From: a bacterium | GTDB lineage: Bacteria; 4484-113; JAGGVC01 | Length of the DNA stretch: 36,037 nt | Direction: 5' to 3' | Assembly (NCBI GenBank): GCA_039961635.1 | Contig: JABRWB010000057.1 | Span: 1-36,037 of the forward strand | In this document: positions 31,740 to 36,037 of the stretch, piece after piece | Numbering within the stretch: position 1 is the stretch's first letter | Layout: every line of letters starts with the position of its first letter | Translations under genes and position numbers: made by a program | The notes under the pieces: generated by a model | What the model saw: only the letters and a program-made list of their open reading frames with translations | Told to the model about the DNA's origin: nothing | Databases searched by the model: none

Positions 31740-34412
31740 TTACCGCCAGAATCCTCCCGATACGCCTTCCGTCGGCCGAATGTCGCCAAGGCTCTGATAG
31801 TAGTATCGATATACGGCGATAGGCGCGCCCTCGAATTCGGTCACGGACAATCCGCCGTTGCAAACTCCCGCGTTTTTCACCCAGCCGCTCCATTGCGAGC
31901 CATTTTCATCGAGCGCAACCGAGTAATAAACCGACCCGCCGCTGTAAGAACCGCTCTGGACCATCACCAGCGGAATCCCGTCCACCGACGACAATTGCGG
32001 CCGCGGCTTGTCGTCGAAGTAACCCCAGTAGTTAATGTCCACCGGGATAAGAACGGGAGCGCCCCAGGAAGCTCCTTCCGCGTCGTTGGCTCGAGAAAAC
32101 CAGAACTCCTTGTCGTCGTAACCGTTGTCTCCGGCCACTATGCAAGGTATCCCATCAATAACAAGTATGTCAAACCACGCCGCAGTGCCGTCAAATCCCG
32201 GATTTAAGGCCTGCATTGGCTCGCCCCATTCGGTTCCTTCTTGGTTTAGCGAATGAATGATTTTAATGGAGCAGATATCATTGCTTTTGTTATAGCCGTA
32301 TACGATGGCGGGTTTGCCAATTAGACTCACCGCCATGATTTGATTAATTGCTTCTCCTTCCAGCACGGTTGTTGGTTGTCCCCAATAATTTCCCAGTTCA
32401 TCATCGGCCTTAATATACATAAGCGCTTTTGTATTTTTATCCCTATACGCAAATGCGGGAATACCATTCGATACAAAGAGGCCGCTTGCAGTACCAATAT
32501 GGTCCAAGGATATTACCGGTGAAGGATTTGCCCATTCATCGCCTATTGAATCTGCGGCGCGAATAAAACAATACAATCCGTTATTTGAGTCTGAATAGAG
32601 AAAGGCAGGATTTCCGGCAATCTCTTTCAATTGTCCGGCACCAATACCATTTGGCAGCCTTATCGGTGCATTCCATTCGCGTGCAAAAATATCGATAGCA
32701 CGGGCGTATTTTGTTTTCGATTCGATTGAATAAAGGACGGCGGGGGTATCGGAAATCACGGCCAATGACGCGAATGTCCCCACCGAAGGACCTTCCTCGA
32801 TCACCGGCCAGCCATAGTCGTGCCAGCCGTGGACATTGATCGATGCAAATGCTATCGCCGATGCCCCTGCATCGTCCGTCACGCGTACCTGGCAAGTGGT
32901 CTGTGGATGGGCAATATTGTATGTATACTCCTGCGCCGGCCCCCCGTCTAGAACGTCCCACAGACCTCCGTCGAAGTTCCAATCGTAGCGTACAATCGTC
33001 CCGTCCGGATCGAAGCTTCCCGAAGCGTCAAACGAAACCGTCAGCGGCGCGTTGCCCTCCTGCGCGCTTGAAACGAGCGACGCAACGGGCTGCTTGTTGC
33101 CTCCGGTAAAAGTCTGTACGGTTAGTTTTTTTGAAGTTGCGTCGGTCGCCCCCTCCCCGTCAGTGACCCGCAGCGAAACATAATTCGTACCGGGTGTATC
33201 GTATGTGTGCTGCAAAAGCCCGATGTTTCCGTTGTCCGTTTCGTACAGCCCGTCGCCGTCCAGGTCGAACTGGTATCGGACTATGGTTCCGTCGGGATCG
33301 TTGCTTCCTGTCGCATCCACCATGACCGAAAGCGGCGCTGGACCAAACGACGGATAAAGTCCCAGGACCGCGATTGGCCGGCTGTTGTAGTTCTCGACCG
33401 AAATCGTGAACGGAAATTCCGCCTCTCCCGCGGCGTTTGACACGATTAGCCGGCAGGAATATTTGCCCGCCGCGCCAAGCACAACAACCGGGGATTCCGA
33501 TTCCGAAATCGGCGGAAGCGTCCCCCCCCCGAAATCCCAATAATAGTGCAAAGGTTCTGTTCCGGACACAACCGGCGCAAACGTAACCTGCGCGCCGTCG
33601 TTGCCCGACAGCGGCGAAACCGATTCCACTTCGGGCGGATAAACAGCCGCCGTCCGTTCGACGGCTTCGCTCATCGTCCCAATATTTCCTTGCGAATCCA
33701 CCGGCGCGACCTTTAAATATTTCAGCATCGCAAACGGCGCATCCACGGTGAAAGTCTTCGGGAAAACTCCCGGTTCGCCGAATGGAACGTCCGCTCCAAC
33801 GCGGTAAAACTCGCCGTCGATCGATTGCGAAGTGAAAAAACGGTACGCCTTGAGATCGCACTGCCAGTTATTAGCGATCGGAGTCACGTCGCCCACTCCA
33901 ATCTCCCCATTGCCGTCTCCGTCAATCCATGCTTCGAGAGGATCGTTCCCCAGCGAGTCACTGGTGCGCGCGAGGTAGTGCTGCGCAATGGGGGTCAAAT
34001 CGGAAATACCCACATCGCCGCTTGTATCGTAATCGCCCTCATTTTTGTAAGTCCAGGAAAGCTTTTTATAGAATGGATCGTATGCCAAATCCTCCACCAA
34101 TCGCGTCCCCCATGCAATTCCGGCCGATGCGCCGCGGTTCTTCAGCGCAGATGCAAGCTCGTTTCTGAGCGCTTCGAACAGCTCCTGGTCGGTACCGGCC
34201 GGGGGCGGGAACGCGCGGATTTCTTCTTCGGCAAACCAGATCCCCTCAATGCCGGCGCCTTGAATCGCCCGCGCCCGTCCCGACTTGCAGGTAGAGGATA
34301 ACAGCAAAATGAAAACCAAAACCGAGGCCATGCCCAGCTCCGCGGCGACTCTGATAATCGCGCCGCTCCCATTGCCGTGTTGCATTTTCTTTCCGTTCAT
34401 CTTGTCGTACAT
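31740..34412 (-). CDS. PKD surface protein with dockerin-like pair and seven-fold C-terminal repeats
   Basis: An 890-residue secreted protein. A hydrophobic segment (28-42) ends at Cys42, but SSTC is a poor lipobox, so it may be lipid-linked or membrane-anchored. LFEALRNEL (78-86) precedes two dockerin/EF-hand-like repeats: GDVGISDLTPIAQHYL (132-147) and DGDGNGEIGVGDVTPIA (164-180). An FN3-like region follows, then about three PKD domains (roughly 265-545). From about 550 to the end there are seven diverged repeats of about 55-60 residues with GxPA, YxD and W patterns, AT-richer than the rest. A run of nine G (33522-33530) encodes three glycines in frame. Role is probably binding outside the cell. 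The ATG sits just after a long hairpin. Confidence 0.87.
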   Translation of the reverse strand: MYDKMNGKKMQHGNGSGAIIRVAAELGMASVLVFILLLSSTCKSGRARAIQGAGIEGIWFAEEEIRAFPPPAGTDQELFEALRNELASALKNRGASAGIAWGTRLVEDLAYDPFYKKLSWTYKNEGDYDTSGDVGISDLTPIAQHYLARTSDSLGNDPLEAWIDGDGNGEIGVGDVTPIANNWQCDLKAYRFFTSQSIDGEFYRVGADVPFGEPGVFPKTFTVDAPFAMLKYLKVAPVDSQGNIGTMSEAVERTAAVYPPEVESVSPLSGNDGAQVTFAPVVSGTEPLHYYWDFGGGTLPPISESESPVVVLGAAGKYSCRLIVSNAAGEAEFPFTISVENYNSRPIAVLGLYPSFGPAPLSVMVDATGSNDPDGTIVRYQFDLDGDGLYETDNGNIGLLQHTYDTPGTNYVSLRVTDGEGATDATSKKLTVQTFTGGNKQPVASLVSSAQEGNAPLTVSFDASGSFDPDGTIVRYDWNFDGGLWDVLDGGPAQEYTYNIAHPQTTCQVRVTDDAGASAIAFASINVHGWHDYGWPVIEEGPSVGTFASLAVISDTPAVLYSIESKTKYARAIDIFAREWNAPIRLPNGIGAGQLKEIAGNPAFLYSDSNNGLYCFIRAADSIGDEWANPSPVISLDHIGTASGLFVSNGIPAFAYRDKNTKALMYIKADDELGNYWGQPTTVLEGEAINQIMAVSLIGKPAIVYGYNKSNDICSIKIIHSLNQEGTEWGEPMQALNPGFDGTAAWFDILVIDGIPCIVAGDNGYDDKEFWFSRANDAEGASWGAPVLIPVDINYWGYFDDKPRPQLSSVDGIPLVMVQSGSYSGGSVYYSVALDENGSQWSGWVKNAGVCNGGLSVTEFEGAPIAVYRYYYQSLGDIRPTEGVSGGFWR

Positions 34413-34420
34413 TTTATCCG

Positions 34421-34458
34421 CCCCGGGGAGCGCGGATCAAACATCCGCATCCCCGGGG
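34421..34458 (-). promoter_or_regulatory. Long hairpin directly upstream of the 890-residue protein gene
   Basis: Outer arms CCCCGGGG (34421-34428 and 34451-34458) and inner arms GCGGAT/ATCCGC (34432-34437 and 34443-34448) with a five-base loop and a small internal bulge. It ends eight bases before the ATG at 34412, and the only SD-like G-run (34421-34424) is inside the stem. It could control translation. There is no T run, so it is a poor terminator for the gene before it. Confidence 0.55.
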
Positions 34459-34569
34459 AAAAACACCATTGGCAATTGCTTACTGCAGTTTCAATGCCAG
34501 GCGTCGCATTGTTTCAAGCTGAATACGAACTGCCTGGAATCGAATTGGCGGGTGCCGCTGGCTGCAATT

Positions 34570-35919
34570 CTAATCAGCTTCAACCGATACTTCGATGCCC
34601 GTCGCACTCACGGTATCGAAATACTCGATGTCCTGCGAGCTATTGCTGTAAAGGTACCAGCATTTCGGCTCGTACGGGGGCGTAGGATCAAGGCCTTCCA
34701 GAAATACGGTGAATTGCACCTCCTCGTCAACGGCGTTGGTGGGTATGTCGATGTATCCGAAATAGCCGATGGTCCCTTCCGAGACGCCGTAGGAAGGATC
34801 AGGCGTTCCGAAAATGAAAGGCATATCCGCGGTCCGCTCGTCCGCCTGGTCGCGCAACGGAGGCGTCCAGGTGATTGCGCCCGCGGCGAAATCGCATCCC
34901 TGGTCGTACAACTCCTGGCAGAACGGCAGCGGATTGGTTGCACTGAAATCGGAGTATGTCACGCTGTCCCAGTCTATCGCGTCCGAACCGGTATCCTGAG
35001 TAATGCGCACCCTGCAAGCTGGCATGTGGAAAAGATCTGCCTCGTTTTCGGTGATCCAGATCTGAATTCGCGCCGTTTCGCCGCCCTTGATAGTCGTATC
35101 CAGACACTCGATGCGGAGCGTGTCGCCAAGCGGATCGGAATCGGCGAGAGTTGTTTGCCATCTTGAGCTCTCCGTGCCCACGTCCTGTCCATCGTACGGA
35201 GCGACGGAGATGTACCAGGTGCCCTCGTCAATCCAACTCTGGCTGTCGTCATACGTCAAAGTGCAGACGTAGCCCACCGCGCCGTTTTCGGTCCAGTAAT
35301 AGCCGCTTGGCTTGTACAGCAAGGGATTCTCGGGATCGGGCTCCGAGTTTTCGTCGTAGAGGAATTTGGACGTTCGCATGGCGTAACTCGGACCGGGAAC
35401 CGTTACCGTGTGAATCACCTGGCCCAAATAGCTGTAACGGAGGTAAACCTTGTAGCCGTCTATCGCATGCCAAGCCGTCCACGCGTCGGTCCAGACTTCG
35501 TAATCACCATCCTGGTAGCCGTATTCGATTTCGTCGTCATCATCATAATCTACAGGGTCTTTCATCGGCCATGATGGACTCCCCCCCGCTATTTTGTCTC
35601 CATTGAAATCCTGCAATGGACCACCGTCGCCCGAATTGACTACTCCGTCACGGTTTCCATCGCCCCGCATAACTTCGCCCCATGAAATGCTGCGATTGCC
35701 AATCTGATCGAAATCGAAAACCGCGTCCTCGGCAAAATCGGGGGCATTGGATACCGAGCGGTCAGGCGTTTCTTCGGGGCCGGGCGGAATCTGCATGCCT
35801 TCGGCACGATCCGAAGGCGTTTGCGAGGCTCCGCTCGACAACCGTCCGTCCTTGTCGCAACCGCCAAGCGATGCAAACAAGGCGTTAACCAATACGAAAC
35901 TTAAAACAACGACAACCAT
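34570..35919 (-). CDS. Lipoprotein of unknown function; frame depends on a G12 tract
   Basis: From the ATG at 35919 the product has 449 residues: a hydrophobic stretch, then lipobox LGGC (Cys21), then an acidic extracellular region. Residues about 85-110 hold EF-hand-like loops (GDGNRDGVVNSGD, DFNGD). The remainder, with VYLRYSYLGQV and IGYFGYIDIPT, is not recognised; it may include FN3 or cohesin-like beta domains. The ATG at 35919 has no ribosome-binding site. A better start, ATG at 35981 with GGGAG seven bases upstream, encodes MRSSTSKYKFRR and would give a proper charged signal peptide, but the 12 G between them put it one base out of frame. A thirteenth G would join them. This gene lies 157 bases upstream of the 890-residue gene. 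Confidence 0.8.
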   Translation of the reverse strand: MVVVVLSFVLVNALFASLGGCDKDGRLSSGASQTPSDRAEGMQIPPGPEETPDRSVSNAPDFAEDAVFDFDQIGNRSISWGEVMRGDGNRDGVVNSGDGGPLQDFNGDKIAGGSPSWPMKDPVDYDDDDEIEYGYQDGDYEVWTDAWTAWHAIDGYKVYLRYSYLGQVIHTVTVPGPSYAMRTSKFLYDENSEPDPENPLLYKPSGYYWTENGAVGYVCTLTYDDSQSWIDEGTWYISVAPYDGQDVGTESSRWQTTLADSDPLGDTLRIECLDTTIKGGETARIQIWITENEADLFHMPACRVRITQDTGSDAIDWDSVTYSDFSATNPLPFCQELYDQGCDFAAGAITWTPPLRDQADERTADMPFIFGTPDPSYGVSEGTIGYFGYIDIPTNAVDEEVQFTVFLEGLDPTPPYEPKCWYLYSNSSQDIEYFDTVSATGIEVSVEAD

Positions 35920-35935
35920 CGCAGAAAGGGGACTA

Positions 35936-35947
35936 CCCCCCCCCCCC
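35936..35947 (-). repeat. Run of 12 G in the signal-peptide region
   Basis: Twelve uninterrupted G on the minus strand (C on the plus strand). The next longest single-base GC runs I noticed in the window are nine and eight. It separates an SD-preceded ATG (35981) from the lipoprotein reading frame. Confidence 0.95.
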
Positions 35948-36017
35948 TGCGAAACTTGTACTTCGAGGTGCTGCTTCTCATCTTACTGCTCCCTAAACAA
36001 TATTTTGCTGAAGCGCC

Positions 36018-36037
36018 ATCCCGTCACATGGCGGGAT
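36018..36037. repeat. Short inverted repeat at the right edge
   Basis: ATCCCG (36018-36023) and CGGGAT (36032-36037) are six-base arms with an eight-base loop, cut by the window end. There is no adjoining T run inside the window. It may belong to a terminator or operator of the next gene. Confidence 0.3.

Overview
The window reads as a chromosomal segment of a free-living bacterium with GC-rich DNA (roughly 55-60% by eye) and a two-membrane envelope: a TolC-family outer-membrane channel, Sec-type signal peptides, lipobox lipoproteins and a tetrahaem c-type cytochrome are present. GTG and TTG starts are common. Gene content is mostly housekeeping (purine synthesis, RibF, L32, acyl carrier protein, four tRNAs) mixed with large secreted PKD-domain proteins of a kind often seen in uncultured, deep-branching phyla. 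I cannot assign a phylum from the sequence; no rRNA gene is in the window.

Layout. 1-5301: the end of a DUF6081-like protein running off the left edge, a TPR gene remnant, then a 1411-residue PKD/FN3 lipoprotein ending in seven tandem repeats. 5372-10538 (minus): purE-purB followed by a DHH-family phosphoesterase homologue and a ROK sugar kinase; purE has a near-consensus promoter with a hairpin at the predicted mRNA 5' end. 10666-13966 (plus): tetrahaem cytochrome c, MsbA-type ABC exporter, solitary DNA methyltransferase. 13970-15670 (minus): patatin-like lipase and pentapeptide-repeat protein. 15864-18543 (plus): citryl-CoA lyase, HD-domain hydrolase and an aconitase/LeuC-family large subunit with no small subunit. 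18544-20020: small accessory genes (DUF4258, DUF2283, a frameshifted MNT nucleotidyltransferase, an unknown membrane protein).

20057-24825: ribF divergent from an M42 aminopeptidase, a CapK/PaaK-like adenylate-forming enzyme, a VOC remnant and a small PKD lipoprotein. 24932-30010 (minus): a tRNA-Ile-tRNA-Ala pair with its own promoter leads into an RDD/zinc-finger membrane protein, a Yip1-like protein, TolC and a MacB/LolD-type ATPase; then a truncated class III cyclase and a second promoter driving tRNA-Lys-tRNA-Glu. 30165-31658 (plus): rpmF-acpP and a LexA-like repressor. 31740-end (minus): two more secreted/lipoprotein genes, the last with a run of 12 G in its signal-peptide region.

The main points for follow-up are: (i) the G12 tract that sets the reading frame of the 449-residue lipoprotein; (ii) an N-terminal module plus dockerin-like pair shared by the 1411- and 890-residue proteins, both also ending in seven-fold repeats; (iii) five genes with a -10 hexamer 6-7 bases before a GTG start and no ribosome-binding site, suggesting leaderless transcripts; (iv) the citryl-CoA lyase/HD/aconitase cluster; (v) an adenylosuccinate lyase with a basic, probably disordered tail of about 180 residues.
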